DNA of 64,000 bases. Origin: DASRJG01 sp032124015 (GTDB lineage Bacteria > Acidobacteriota > Polarisedimenticolia > Polarisedimenticolales > DASRJG01). This document shows positions 24,830-33,133 of the stretch, in pieces (the first letter of the stretch is position 1; every line of letters starts with the position of its first letter). The notes under the pieces were generated by a model. It saw only the letters and a program-made list of their open reading frames with translations. It had not been told where the DNA came from and searched no databases. The position numbers were made by a program, and so were the translations under genes. The stretch is taken from NCBI GenBank assembly GCA_032124015.1, contig JAQBEH010000021.1:16080-80079 (forward strand), written 5' to 3'.

Positions 24830-25000
24830 CTATCGGGGAAGGCCGGGTTCATCGGCGAGCAGGTTCGGAATGCCGTCGACGATGGGGTAGATCCGGTGAC
24901 AACCGACGCACTCTAGCCCCGTCGCATCCGGACACTCCTTCAGGGCCTCGCGGCAGTTGGGGCAGCACAGGATCTCGAGAAGGCGTGCGTCGAACGACAC
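24830..25000 (-). CDS. Trm112/YcaR-type small zinc-ribbon protein
   Basis: 56 residues. Two CxxC knuckles (C12-P-N-C15 and C31-V-G-C34) and the typical ending YPIVDGIPNLLADE identify the Trm112/UPF0434 family. In other organisms these activate methyltransferases; bacterial YcaR-like copies often sit beside LPS genes, as here next to a heptosyltransferase. GTG at 25000 is chosen because GGGAGG lies exactly 6 bases upstream on the minus strand. It is divergent from the glycosyltransferase gene. Confidence 0.9.
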   Translation of the reverse strand: MSFDARLLEILCCPNCREALKECPDATGLECVGCHRIYPIVDGIPNLLADEPGLPR

Positions 25001-25069
25001 GGGGAACCTCCCTAGGGTGACGAGAGCGCTGTATACACCGTTCGCCGCCGACCTGCAAAGAACTGCATC

Positions 25070-25075
25070 TATACT
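25070..25075 (+). promoter_or_regulatory. Possible -10 element (TATACT) giving a very short leader
   Basis: TATACT ends 7 bases before the ATG at 25083 (4 before the GTG at 25080). No strong -35 is visible. If used, the glycosyltransferase mRNA would be essentially leaderless, which agrees with the absence of a clear ribosome binding site. Confidence 0.4.
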
Positions 25076-25082
25076 GCGCGTG

Positions 25083-26207
25083 ATGTTGGCGCTCCCCGCC
25101 CCACTGCGCGAGTCGATCGAGGCCCGCGGTTCGGGGCTGGTCCTTCTCGTTTTGCGGCTCGGAGCCCTGGGCGACATCGTGCGCACGCTCCCGGCCGTGA
25201 GACTCCTCAGGTCCGGCCTTCCCAACGCGCGCATTCACTGGGTCGCCTGGGAGCCCTGGGCTCAGATCCTGAGGGACCACCCCGATATCGACAGCGTGGT
25301 CGGACTTCGCCGATCGGAATTCCGCGCGTTCGCCCGCTCGCCGCTGACATGGCCGGCCCTCGTCCGCGCCGCCGGGACGATCGCCTCTCAGGTTCGGGCG
25401 CTCCACCCAGGACTCGCCATCGACTTCCATGGCGACCTCCGCACGGGCCTGCTCGGCGTGATCTCCGGCGCACCGGTTCGCCTCGGCTATTCAGGCCATC
25501 AGCAGAAGGAGGGGAATCGTTTCTTCACGAACCTTCGCGTCCCGTCGGGGGATCGCCGCACGTCGCGCCTCGAACGCAATCTCGACCTGGTGGCCGCCCT
25601 GGGGCTTCCCGTGTATCCCGTTCCGGACGCGGGGATCGCGATCTCCCCCGCCGATGCCGGCGCGGCGCGCGAGATCGTGCGGTCACTCGTCGCCGATGGC
25701 GAGGCGTACGCGGTGCTGAATCCCGGCGCGAGTCGGCGGCAGGCCTACAAGAAGCCGCCCGCTCCGCTTTTCGCGGCGGCGGCGGCGGCCCTCGCCGCTC
25801 AAAACGTCCGCCCGCTAGTCGTTTACGGTCCGGGCGAGGAGGCCGACGCGGAAAGCGTGATCGCGGGCTCGAAGGGCGTGGCGCGACGCGCACCCGCGAC
25901 CACACTCAAGTCCCTCGCGGCGCTGCTTCGTGGCGCGCGCGTTTTCGTGGGGGGCGACTCCGGGCCGCTCCACCTAGCGTGCGGCGTCTCCTGTCCGGTC
26001 GTGGGCCTTTACGGCCCCACGGACCCGGTCGTGAACACGCCGTGGAACGTCCCGTTCGTCGCCCTCGCGCGGCCCCAAAGCACGCACACGGGAATCAAAG
26101 CGAAAGACAGGGTCGTGGAGGGCTTCGACGGACTCGCTGAAGAGACCGTCGCCGACGCCATCCTCGAGATTCTGAAGCGGCCCCGCGGCGGGACGCCCGA
26201 GCCCTAG
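25083..26207 (+). CDS. Glycosyltransferase family 9 (ADP-heptose:LPS heptosyltransferase-like)
   Basis: 374 residues, GT-B fold. N-terminal motif LLVLRLGALGDIVRTLPAVRLLR, central LAIDFHGDLRTGLLGVISGA, and C-terminal donor-site motifs VLNPGASRRQAYKK, FVGGDSGPLHLA and VGLYGPTDP match heptosyltransferases of inner-core LPS synthesis. Start ATG 25083; GTG 25080 is an alternative. Neighbours (Trm112-like gene, LPS-kinase-like gene) support a role in core oligosaccharide assembly on the cytoplasmic face of the inner membrane. It converges on the TPR gene with a 7-base gap. Confidence 0.9.
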   Translation: MLALPAPLRESIEARGSGLVLLVLRLGALGDIVRTLPAVRLLRSGLPNARIHWVAWEPWAQILRDHPDIDSVVGLRRSEFRAFARSPLTWPALVRAAGTIASQVRALHPGLAIDFHGDLRTGLLGVISGAPVRLGYSGHQQKEGNRFFTNLRVPSGDRRTSRLERNLDLVAALGLPVYPVPDAGIAISPADAGAAREIVRSLVADGEAYAVLNPGASRRQAYKKPPAPLFAAAAAALAAQNVRPLVVYGPGEEADAESVIAGSKGVARRAPATTLKSLAALLRGARVFVGGDSGPLHLACGVSCPVVGLYGPTDPVVNTPWNVPFVALARPQSTHTGIKAKDRVVEGFDGLAEETVADAILEILKRPRGGTPEP

Positions 26208-26214
26208 GCGCGGG

Positions 26215-26538
26215 TCACGCTTCGAGTTCGCCGAGCAAGAAACGAAGCTCCGAAGCCAACCCCTCGTGGGCGTGCGCCAACGCACGGTCGATACCCCGGC
26301 GGTAGGCCTCCGCCGCCTCGTCGTTCCGCCCGAGGCGCTCGTAGCACAGACCGAGGTTCTTGAGCGCGGCTCCTTCGTCCCCAGGCGCCAACCGCCAGTA
26401 GGCGTCGTACTGCTCGGCCGCTCCGGCCCAGTCCTCGGCGCGAAACAACTCGTGCGCGAGGAAATAGCGCGCCCGTGGGTCGTCGGGGAAGCGGACGGCC
26501 ATTTCTTTCAACTTCGTGAGGCGAGCTTCTTGGCTCAT
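26215..26538 (-). CDS. Small tetratricopeptide-repeat protein
   Basis: 107 residues with about two TPR units: DDPRARYFLAHELFRAEDWA and AALKNLGLCYERLGRNDEAA. No signal peptide or enzyme motif; probably a protein-protein adaptor. ATG at 26538 overlaps the stop of the kinase-like gene upstream (ATGA), which supports this start; an ATG at 26556 would overlap more. Widespread in acidobacterial and deltaproteobacterial genomes as a short TPR protein with no defined role. Confidence 0.85.
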   Translation of the reverse strand: MSQEARLTKLKEMAVRFPDDPRARYFLAHELFRAEDWAGAAEQYDAYWRLAPGDEGAALKNLGLCYERLGRNDEAAEAYRRGIDRALAHAHEGLASELRFLLGELEA

Positions 26539-27383
26539 GGTGTGTTCCGTCTCCATCCGGCCCGATGCGCGGCGAGCGAAAGCCGACCCAGGCGCCGCCC
26601 GCCTGCCAGACGATCTGCAAGCTCGGCGTCATTGCCAGCGTACAAGTTGTACCAGAGGTCTTCGGATCCCGGTCCGAACGGGCCGGGCGCGCCGATGAGC
26701 TTGGCGCACGAACGCTCCAGGCGGCGCAAGGCAGCTTGCCGCGGGCCGAACGGGAGCCCTCCCGGGGCGAGGGTCGCCCGGTCGAAATCGATGAGGAACG
26801 CCTCGGGCGGACCTTCGGCGCGAGGCCGCAGCAGTACGTTGCCGAGATTGAGATCCGGGTGGGATACGCCCCGGTCGTGCATCGCGCGCACCGCGTCAAG
26901 AGTCGCGACCAGATCCTCGCGGGTCGCAGCAGCACGAAGCACAAGCCGCGCGAGATCTTCGGATCGTTCGATCTCCTCGAAAGCCATGGCACCTCGGACG
27001 AGACCGCCCGCTCCGGCCTTGACGATCAACGCCACCGGATCCGCTGTGGGGACGCCCCGCGTTTGCGCCTCGACCGAGGCCGCAAGTGTTGCGACCAGCC
27101 GGCGTGCGGAGGGGTAGCGGTCGCGCCAGACCTTCGCGAGACGCCCTCCCCGGCGCATGGTCTTCAATCGCCACCGCGCGCCGGATCCACCGTCCACGAC
27201 GGCGGTCGCGCCCCGCCCCGAGACCGTGGAGCCCGAGGCGAGCGCACGATCCCACTCCTCCCACACATGAAGCTCGCGTGCGCGAAGGGCGCTTTCGAGC
27301 GGCGCCGCGACGTACAGCGCGCAGGCGCCGTCCGGCCGGAGCACGAATCCCGGCGGGGGCTCGGGCCAAGCCGGAGCGATCAC
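26535..27383 (-). CDS. LPS core kinase-like protein (KdkA/WaaP family)
   Basis: About 282 residues with the eukaryotic-type kinase fold used by Kdo and heptose kinases. Visible motifs: a Gly-rich entry SGRGATAVVDGG, LKTMRRGGRLAKVWRDRY, the catalytic loop HPDLNLGNVLL (Asp and Asn) and the metal-binding LIDFDRA. The C-terminal region LRRLERSCAKL is typical of KdkA. GTG at 27381-27383 forms a GTGA overlap with the tatC stop; an ATG at 27425 gives a 14-residue longer form. Together with the Kdo genes and the heptosyltransferase it suggests phosphorylated inner core. Confidence 0.82.
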   Translation of the reverse strand: MIAPAWPEPPPGFVLRPDGACALYVAAPLESALRARELHVWEEWDRALASGSTVSGRGATAVVDGGSGARWRLKTMRRGGRLAKVWRDRYPSARRLVATLAASVEAQTRGVPTADPVALIVKAGAGGLVRGAMAFEEIERSEDLARLVLRAAATREDLVATLDAVRAMHDRGVSHPDLNLGNVLLRPRAEGPPEAFLIDFDRATLAPGGLPFGPRQAALRRLERSCAKLIGAPGPFGPGSEDLWYNLYAGNDAELADRLAGGRRLGRLSLAAHRAGWRRNTP

Positions 27384-28138
27384 GAGGAGACTGGCTTTTC
27401 GGCGGCCGGTCTCGCAGCCAGCCACGCGAAGCCCACGCCGAGGAGGTACAGCCCGATCATCGGCAGCGCGAAAACGGCCATCGTCAGGGCGTCGCCCGAC
27501 GGCGTGATGACCGCCGCGGCGATCGCGATGACCATGACCGCGATCCGGAAGTGCCGCATCAGGAACGCGGGGGTGACGATTCCGAAGCGCGAGAGGACGA
27601 GGATCACGATGGGCATCTCGAACACGAGCCCCGCGCCCAACAACATGCGGCTCTCGAAATCGAACGCCGCCTGCAACGTCAACTGAGCCTTGAACTGCGT
27701 CCCGAGCGAGAGGAGCCAGCGCGCCGTGATCGGAAGCGCCAGGTAATACCCAAACGCCCCCCCGGCGACGAAAAAGATAGTCCCCAGGACCATGAACAAC
27801 CCGCCGGCGCGCCGCTCCTTCTTGTAGAGCCCGGGCGCCACGAAGCCCCAGAACTGCCAGAGAATGTAGGGGGACGAAAGGAACAGTGCCGCGATGGCCG
27901 AGGCCTTCATATAAACCATGAACGGCTCGGTAAGCGCGATGAAGATGATGTCGCCGCCGACGAGCAGGTGCTCGCGAATCGGCACCATGAGAAACGCGAG
28001 AATCCTGTCGCTGACGGCCCAGCTCGCCGCAAGCAGCACGACGAACACGATCGCGATCCGGAACAACCTCGAACGCAACTCGTCGAGGTGCTCCAGAAAG
28101 CTCATCGCGGGCTCAGTGGACGGAGCCGGGTCCGCCAT
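27380..28138 (-). CDS. tatC: Twin-arginine translocase subunit TatC
   Basis: 252 residues with six transmembrane segments. The cytoplasmic N-terminus has the family signature SFLEHLDELRSRLF, followed by LTEPFMVYMKAS, SPYILWQFWGFVAPGLYKKER and the loop FDFESRMLLGAGLVFEMP. TatC binds twin-arginine signal peptides and forms the core of the Tat export system for folded proteins. ATG at 28138 gives a 26-base overlap with tatB; ATG at 28105, just before SFLEHL, is also possible. Operon order tatB-tatC-kinase-TPR on the minus strand. Confidence 0.95.
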   Translation of the reverse strand: MADPAPSTEPAMSFLEHLDELRSRLFRIAIVFVVLLAASWAVSDRILAFLMVPIREHLLVGGDIIFIALTEPFMVYMKASAIAALFLSSPYILWQFWGFVAPGLYKKERRAGGLFMVLGTIFFVAGGAFGYYLALPITARWLLSLGTQFKAQLTLQAAFDFESRMLLGAGLVFEMPIVILVLSRFGIVTPAFLMRHFRIAVMVIAIAAAVITPSGDALTMAVFALPMIGLYLLGVGFAWLAARPAAEKPVSS

Positions 28139-28463
28139 CGATCGCTGGAGTGTCGGTTGGAGTGTCGGGGGAATCGGGTTCGGCGGGAGATTCGGGTGCC
28201 ATGGACGAGGCCACATCGGCCAGAGCGCCGCGCGCTAGGGCCTCCGGGCGCGGGAGGGTCTCGATCGGACGTATCGCGTCTTTGAGTTCTTCCATCCGGA
28301 CTTCCCGCTCGAGGTTGGCCCGGAAATCGTTGGTCGCGCGGCGGAAGTCAGCGACGGTCTTGCCCAACGTGCGGCCGATTTCAGGGAGACGCCGCGGCCC
28401 GAATAGGAGCAGCGCCGCGATGAAGAGAAGAATGACTTCGGGGCCGCCGATGGAACCAAACAC
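28113..28463 (-). CDS. tatB: Sec-independent translocase TatB/TatA-type subunit
   Basis: 116 residues. A single N-terminal membrane helix (PEVILLFIAALLLFGPRRLP) leads into an amphipathic helix EIGRTLGKTVADFRRATNDF and an acidic Pro-rich tail. The FGPRRLPEIGR hinge is diagnostic of TatA/TatB; the longer second helix and tail favour TatB. GTG at 28461-28463 places the protein start at FGSIGGPEV as in the family. It forms a divergent pair with the processing-protease gene, with about 130 bases between starts. Confidence 0.88.
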   Translation of the reverse strand: MFGSIGGPEVILLFIAALLLFGPRRLPEIGRTLGKTVADFRRATNDFRANLEREVRMEELKDAIRPIETLPRPEALARGALADVASSMAPESPAEPDSPDTPTDTPAIDGGPGSVH

Positions 28464-28535
28464 GAGGAAGAGGCTACTCGCCGCCCCTGGAGGTGTCAAG
28501 AAACGAGCTTTGCGCCTCACAACGCGGCCAATTCG

Positions 28536-28564
28536 TTGCCGCGCAGGGGTCCTCACCCTATACT
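28536..28564 (+). promoter_or_regulatory. Sigma-70-type promoter of the C-terminal processing protease gene
   Basis: TTGCCG (28536-28541), a 17-base spacer and TATACT (28559-28564). The ATG at 28598 lies about 27 bases after the expected start, preceded by GAGGG at 28586-28590. Confidence 0.55.
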
Positions 28565-28597
28565 CTGGAGGTCGTCCAGGCCGTCGAGGGAACCAGC

Positions 28598-30241
28598 ATG
28601 AGCCGAACCGCACGAGGGACCGTGGGCCTCACCGTCTTGGTTCTCGGAGGGGCGTGCCTGCTGGGGGGGCTGCTGTCAAACGGCATCGCGGCCGACGGCG
28701 ACAAATCGAGCGCCCAGGTGCGTACGTTCGGGCGGATCCTGGCGCTCGTCGAAGACAACTCCATCAGCAAGGCGACCTCCGAGAGTCTCGTCGAGGACGG
28801 CATCCAGGGGATGCTGCACACGCTCGACCCCCACAGCAACTACCTCAACCGCGAGTCGTTCATGGAGATGCGGGACGAACAGCGAGGGATGTTCTACGGC
28901 CTGGGGATTCAGATCAACAAGCGTGGCCCGGATCAGCCGCTCACCATCATCGCTCCGATCGACGACACGCCCGCGGCGAAGGCCGGACTGCAGCCTGGCG
29001 ACGTCATCTCGAAGATCGAAGGCCAGGACACCCTGGGACTGAGCGTCCAGGATGCCGTCAAGAAGTTGAAGGGCGAAAAAGGCACCAAGGTCACGATCAC
29101 GATCCAACGCGCCGGAGAGAACGCGAGCTTCGACGTCACCATCGTCCGCGACGAGATTCCAACCCACAGCGTGGCGCACGCCTTCATGGTTCAACCTGGC
29201 GTCGGCCTGGTGCGTATCTCGAGCTTCACGAGTACGACGACGAACGAGTTGGACGAGGCGCTCCTCAAGCTCAAGGGCGAGGGGATGGACCGGTTGATCC
29301 TCGACCTTCGCAGCAATCCCGGAGGACTTCTCGATCAGGCGGTGGGCGTCTCGAGCCGTTTCGTCCCGGAAGGGAAACTCGTCGTTTACACGCGCGGCCG
29401 CATCGCCGGCTCCGATCAGGACTACACCGCCAAGGGCGACGTGCGGACGAACGCCGCGTTGATCGTGCTGGTCGACCACAACTCGGCCTCGGCGAGCGAG
29501 ATCGTGTCGGGGGCCATCCAGGATCACGACTGTGGCCTCGTCGTCGGAGAAACGACGTTTGGCAAGGGGCTCGTTCAGCGCGTGATCCCGCTGCGTGACG
29601 GAGGCGCTCTGGCCCTCACCACAGCCAAGTACTACACCCCGGCCGGCCGCCTGATCCAGCGTGACTATTCCGACCTCGACGATTATTTCCTCGACGCCGA
29701 ATTGGAGGATGACGACGCGCCCGCATCGATCGATCCGTTATCGACGGGTCGCGAAGTGCGCCGGACCGAGTCCGGGCGCGCGGTGTACGGCGGCGGGGGG
29801 ATCACGCCGGACCACATCGTTCACACCGAGCGAGAATCCGCGTTTCTCTCAAGCCTCCGCCGCGAGAACATCATGTTCGACTTTGCGGTTCGCTACGTCG
29901 CGGCGCACCCCGATTTGAAGCCGGGATTCGTGGTCGGCGACCAGGGGATCAAGGAATTTCAAGAGTTTCTCACCTCGCGCAAGTTCAAGTACGACGCAGA
30001 GGCTTTTGAAGGCTCGCGCAAAGGGATCGACCTGCGCCTGCGCTCCCAGATCGGCCGTGTGAAATGGGGCGCCGAGACGGAGAGCAAGATCCTCGTCGAG
30101 GGCGACGTCCAGGTGAAGAAGGCGTTGACGCTCTTTGACGAAGCAACCAAGTTGGCGGCAGCGGGCAAGCTCGCGCGGCGCGTCACCGATGAAAATGGCG
30201 TCAAGACCACGGACCTGAAGGCGGCCGGACCGGCGAGTTGA
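28598..30241 (+). CDS. S41 C-terminal processing peptidase (CtpA/Prc type)
   Basis: 547 residues with an N-terminal signal or membrane anchor (VGLTVLVLGGACLLGGLL), hence periplasmic. A PDZ domain lies at about 95-175 (YGLGIQINKRGPDQP, KAGLQPGDVISKIEGQ). The S41 protease follows with DLRSNPGGLLDQAV, the nucleophile Ser in SASASEIVSGAIQD and the Lys of the Ser/Lys dyad in TTFGKGLVQ. The C-terminal ~150 residues are an extra domain beyond the minimal CtpA. Such proteases trim the C-termini of envelope proteins and affect murein hydrolases. It is transcribed away from tatB. Confidence 0.93.
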   Translation: MSRTARGTVGLTVLVLGGACLLGGLLSNGIAADGDKSSAQVRTFGRILALVEDNSISKATSESLVEDGIQGMLHTLDPHSNYLNRESFMEMRDEQRGMFYGLGIQINKRGPDQPLTIIAPIDDTPAAKAGLQPGDVISKIEGQDTLGLSVQDAVKKLKGEKGTKVTITIQRAGENASFDVTIVRDEIPTHSVAHAFMVQPGVGLVRISSFTSTTTNELDEALLKLKGEGMDRLILDLRSNPGGLLDQAVGVSSRFVPEGKLVVYTRGRIAGSDQDYTAKGDVRTNAALIVLVDHNSASASEIVSGAIQDHDCGLVVGETTFGKGLVQRVIPLRDGGALALTTAKYYTPAGRLIQRDYSDLDDYFLDAELEDDDAPASIDPLSTGREVRRTESGRAVYGGGGITPDHIVHTERESAFLSSLRRENIMFDFAVRYVAAHPDLKPGFVVGDQGIKEFQEFLTSRKFKYDAEAFEGSRKGIDLRLRSQIGRVKWGAETESKILVEGDVQVKKALTLFDEATKLAAAGKLARRVTDENGVKTTDLKAAGPAS

Positions 30242-30257
30242 CCTCAGGACGGCCCCG

Positions 30258-30926
30258 TCAGCGGCCCTCGCTGATCTCCGTTTTTCCCGCCAGCGAAGCC
30301 CGGTGAAACCAACGCAGGGTTTCCACCCGCCGGGCTCGAGGCAGATCCTCCAGGGATCGCAGGAACTTCAGCGCCAATCGTGAGGCGGCATCGTACCGGC
30401 TGCTCACTTCAGGATCATCGTCGCAGTACGTGCGCGCGTGGAACAGGTGGTGGCGAAGCCACTCCCGCCGGCCCGGGTCCAGGTGCCGTCCCCCACGGGC
30501 CAGAAACCGCGAGAGCACGAGGTCCTTGCTGACGTTGGCCTGAACCTCGAGTTCGAGGAGTGAAACGCCGCGCCCCGCGTGCGCCCGCTCCGCGGCCACG
30601 AGCAAGTGGTCGAGTTCCTCGACGAGAACGGCGAAGGCGTCGACGTTGTCCGCGTCGAGGCAGCGCTGCGGCGGCTTCGCTTCGAGATGCCGGATCATCG
30701 CGTCGGGGTAGTAAATGCAAGCGCGCACGCCCGCACCGGTGTCGCGGACGAGAAGACGCGCCCCCGCCCCCGATTCCGAGCGCACTTCGTGCTCGCCCTT
30801 GGGGTAGAGCGCACGCAGCCCCGCATCACCGATCACATAGCGGCCGATGGGAAGAAGCGGCGCCCTGAGATCGTACGTTCGCCGCAGGAGTCCTTGGAGC
30901 GCGACGAGGAGGGGCTCTCCGATCAC
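30258..30926 (-). CDS. Unknown protein translated with the Clp-like AAA+ ATPase
   Basis: 222 residues, basic N-terminal half, no signal peptide or membrane helix. Stretches that could be family markers are RAPLLPIGRYVIGDAGLRAL, YYPDAMIRHLE, DNVDAFAVLVEELDHLLVAA, EVQANVSKDLVLSRFLA and REWLRHHLFHART. The EELDHLL and conserved His/Asp residues hint at a metal or catalytic site but no known motif is complete. GTG at 30924-30926 overlaps the stop of the AAA+ gene (GTGA), so the two are almost certainly co-expressed and may be partners. I do not recognise the family. Confidence 0.75.
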   Translation of the reverse strand: MIGEPLLVALQGLLRRTYDLRAPLLPIGRYVIGDAGLRALYPKGEHEVRSESGAGARLLVRDTGAGVRACIYYPDAMIRHLEAKPPQRCLDADNVDAFAVLVEELDHLLVAAERAHAGRGVSLLELEVQANVSKDLVLSRFLARGGRHLDPGRREWLRHHLFHARTYCDDDPEVSSRYDAASRLALKFLRSLEDLPRARRVETLRWFHRASLAGKTEISEGR

Positions 30927-32794
30927 GCGCGCGAGCCCTCGGGATCGTAGACGAATGCGCCATCCCTGAACGAGATTCGCAAGACGGTGTAGTCGAGCCG
31001 CGCGCGCACTTGCTCGAGCACCTCGCGCCGCACTTCGTTCGGATCGAACGGGCGCGCGCCCTGTCGCAGATCCCGAAGCCACGCGACGATGGCCTCGCTG
31101 TCTTTCGGCCCGCGTCGATCGTCGAGGCGAATGCGCTGCGATATCGCGACGTTGCAGACGCCCTCGAGCGTCACGGCCAGGCGCCGTGCGCCGAACGCCG
31201 GCGAGAAACCGCGGGCGAGCAGCTCGTGGCGCGCGACCGTATCGAGCACGAGCTCGAGATCATGAACCTCGCGATAACGCCGGGCGATCCGCTCGAACTC
31301 GAGATCCAGGATCCGTTCGGCGCTCGTTTGCGTCAGGCGGCTGAAGTGGATCATCCGAACCCGATTCATGAACTCCGGAGAGAGGGCGCGCCGCAAATCG
31401 GATCGCACGTCGGCGTCGGCGCCGGCCCAGCGCGCGGCCTCGTCCCCGTACCCGATCGGCGCCGAACGTTGCTGGAGGTCGCTGTATCCCAGATTCGAGG
31501 TGAAAAACACGATCGCATTGGCGAGGTTCAGGATCCGCCCTTTGTTGTCGGTGGTGGTCCCTCGATCGAGGATCGAGAGAAAAAACGTGCGGAGTTGCGG
31601 GTGGGCCTTTTCCACCTCGTCCACCAGGATGATCGAAACAGGCGCTTTCGACGCCCGCTCCTGGAACGCCGAGAGCAGTCCCTCTTCGTCCGAGCGGATG
31701 AACCCGCGGGTCGCTCCGCGCAGCTCGTTGATATCGGACGGGTACGTGTAGTTCGGCCCCTCGATCGTCAACATGGGGATCTCGACCTGCCAGAGAGTCT
31801 CGAGGACCCGCCCCAGGCTCTCGACGAGGTGGTTTTTTCCGACGCCCGTGGGCCCGACCAAGAAATACCCCGGCGGCTTCCGCAGATCGCGGGTTCCCGA
31901 GGCGCACAGCATGAACTCGTCGCACAACGCGGCCACGGCCGGCTCCTGGTCGACGATGATCGCGTTCAGGGCTCCGCGGAGCCGGTCGATGTCGAGTGTG
32001 GCGAACAGCACCATGCGCTCGTAGGCCGAAAGCAGCTCGTCACGCGAAAAGAGCGAGCCGCGATCGGCGTCGCCGCGAGCGGCCTCGAGATAGTCGTGGT
32101 CCGGGGGAGCCTCGGGGAGTTTCGCGTCGGCCACGACCGCGTCGGCGACCGCGGCCATGAGCGGGACGCGCGTCAGGAGGTCGTGCCCTGCCGGTGCTGA
32201 CGGGGCGGCCTCCGCGTGCATCGAGCGCAGAATATCGGCATACAGCGGGAAGCGGTCGGCACATTGGCGAAGGAACCCGACCTCGTCCTCGAGGGGCAGC
32301 ATCAACAGCTTGTTGAGACGGAAGAACTCGCGGAGGCGGCGATCCTCGGCGAGGAGTTCCAGCGCCTCTCCGGCGGCGCGATAGGCGCGGGCACCCAGCT
32401 CACCCAACTCGTAGCCCTTCACCCTACGAAGACCGAGGAATCCGAAATCAAACAGCGCCTTGTCGCCGATGACGCGGACATCGTCGGGCAGGCGGCGGAT
32501 CTTGTAGAAGACTTCTCCCCCGCCCCGACGCTGCTCTTCGATGAGCTGTCCCACGAGGGACGACAGCAAGAGGCGGTCGGACTGCATGATGCGGGCGATG
32601 CGATCGTCGGTGTACACGTCGGTCAGCAACAAGGAGCATCCCGTGAGTACCCGCACGAGGTGCTTCAACTCGATGCCGTCGACGCCGTACGTCCCCGCGA
32701 GGAGCCGGGCGGATTCCCTCAACCGCACCTCGAGCGTGTCGGCGTCGAACGCTTCGATCGTCCGTTTCGGTCCGTTTTCCGTGTCCTCGCCCAT
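30923..32794 (-). CDS. Clp/HSP100-type AAA+ ATPase with substituted Walker A and novel N-terminal domain
   Basis: 623 residues. The first ~300 residues have no recognisable Clp N-domain and are mostly helical. One AAA_2-type module follows: Walker A GPTGVGKN (314-321), where the usual Thr/Ser is Asn; Walker B SIILVDEVEKAHP (D392, E393); sensor-1 FTSN (434); Arg-finger region LSPEFMNRVR; and a ClpB_D2-small C-domain with FSPAFGARRLAVTLE. ATG at 32794 has AGGGAG upstream. The Walker B and sensors argue for a working unfoldase, but the Asn replaces a Mg-coordinating residue. It is followed by an overlapping gene of unknown function. Confidence 0.85.
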   Translation of the reverse strand: MGEDTENGPKRTIEAFDADTLEVRLRESARLLAGTYGVDGIELKHLVRVLTGCSLLLTDVYTDDRIARIMQSDRLLLSSLVGQLIEEQRRGGGEVFYKIRRLPDDVRVIGDKALFDFGFLGLRRVKGYELGELGARAYRAAGEALELLAEDRRLREFFRLNKLLMLPLEDEVGFLRQCADRFPLYADILRSMHAEAAPSAPAGHDLLTRVPLMAAVADAVVADAKLPEAPPDHDYLEAARGDADRGSLFSRDELLSAYERMVLFATLDIDRLRGALNAIIVDQEPAVAALCDEFMLCASGTRDLRKPPGYFLVGPTGVGKNHLVESLGRVLETLWQVEIPMLTIEGPNYTYPSDINELRGATRGFIRSDEEGLLSAFQERASKAPVSIILVDEVEKAHPQLRTFFLSILDRGTTTDNKGRILNLANAIVFFTSNLGYSDLQQRSAPIGYGDEAARWAGADADVRSDLRRALSPEFMNRVRMIHFSRLTQTSAERILDLEFERIARRYREVHDLELVLDTVARHELLARGFSPAFGARRLAVTLEGVCNVAISQRIRLDDRRGPKDSEAIVAWLRDLRQGARPFDPNEVRREVLEQVRARLDYTVLRISFRDGAFVYDPEGSRA

Positions 32795-33016
32795 GCCGCT
32801 CCCTTGGTCGCGCGGAAGACGCCGCACCGTGTGCGTACAATGCATGTGCCACCGACATGGCGAGAGTGCAACCTCTTTCCACAGAGACTTTAGGTCGGCA
32901 GCGGCACCGGCACCGCGACGGGAAGTGTCACCTTGCGTGCAGGAGGTGCCCAACAACGCCAGCGCCACTGACCCGACGGAATCGATAGGATTTCGTGGCG
33001 GCCGTGGCGGGTGCCC
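32795..33016. other. Divergent intergenic region, no feature recognised
   Basis: The gap between the AAA+ gene and groES totals 339 bases. Its last 118 bases hold the groESL promoter and CIRCE. In these 222 bases I see only a ribosome binding site for the AAA+ gene next to 32794; no convincing reading frame, hairpin or second promoter was found. Confidence 0.5.
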
Positions 33017-33045
33017 TTGACAGGTCAGTTTGCCGGTCCTAAGAT
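33017..33045 (+). promoter_or_regulatory. Vegetative promoter of groESL
   Basis: TTGACA (33017-33022), exactly 17 bases, then TAAGAT (33040-33045). The start point would fall inside or just before the CIRCE element that begins two bases downstream. Confidence 0.8.
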
Positions 33046-33046
33046 G

Positions 33047-33073
33047 CTGGCACTCGTGAGCTGCGAGTGCTAA
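33047..33073 (+). promoter_or_regulatory. CIRCE operator (HrcA binding site) for groESL
   Basis: CTGGCACTC-N9-GAGTGCTAA. The right half matches the consensus half-site perfectly and the left half differs at two of nine positions (consensus TTAGCACTC). Spacing of nine bases is exact. HrcA bound here would block the initiation region, giving heat-inducible groESL. hrcA itself is not in the window. Confidence 0.88.
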
Positions 33074-33133
33074 CAAGAGCCATTAAATGCAAGAAAACAA
33101 GGGAACTTATCTGATTCACGGAGGTTCGTGACC

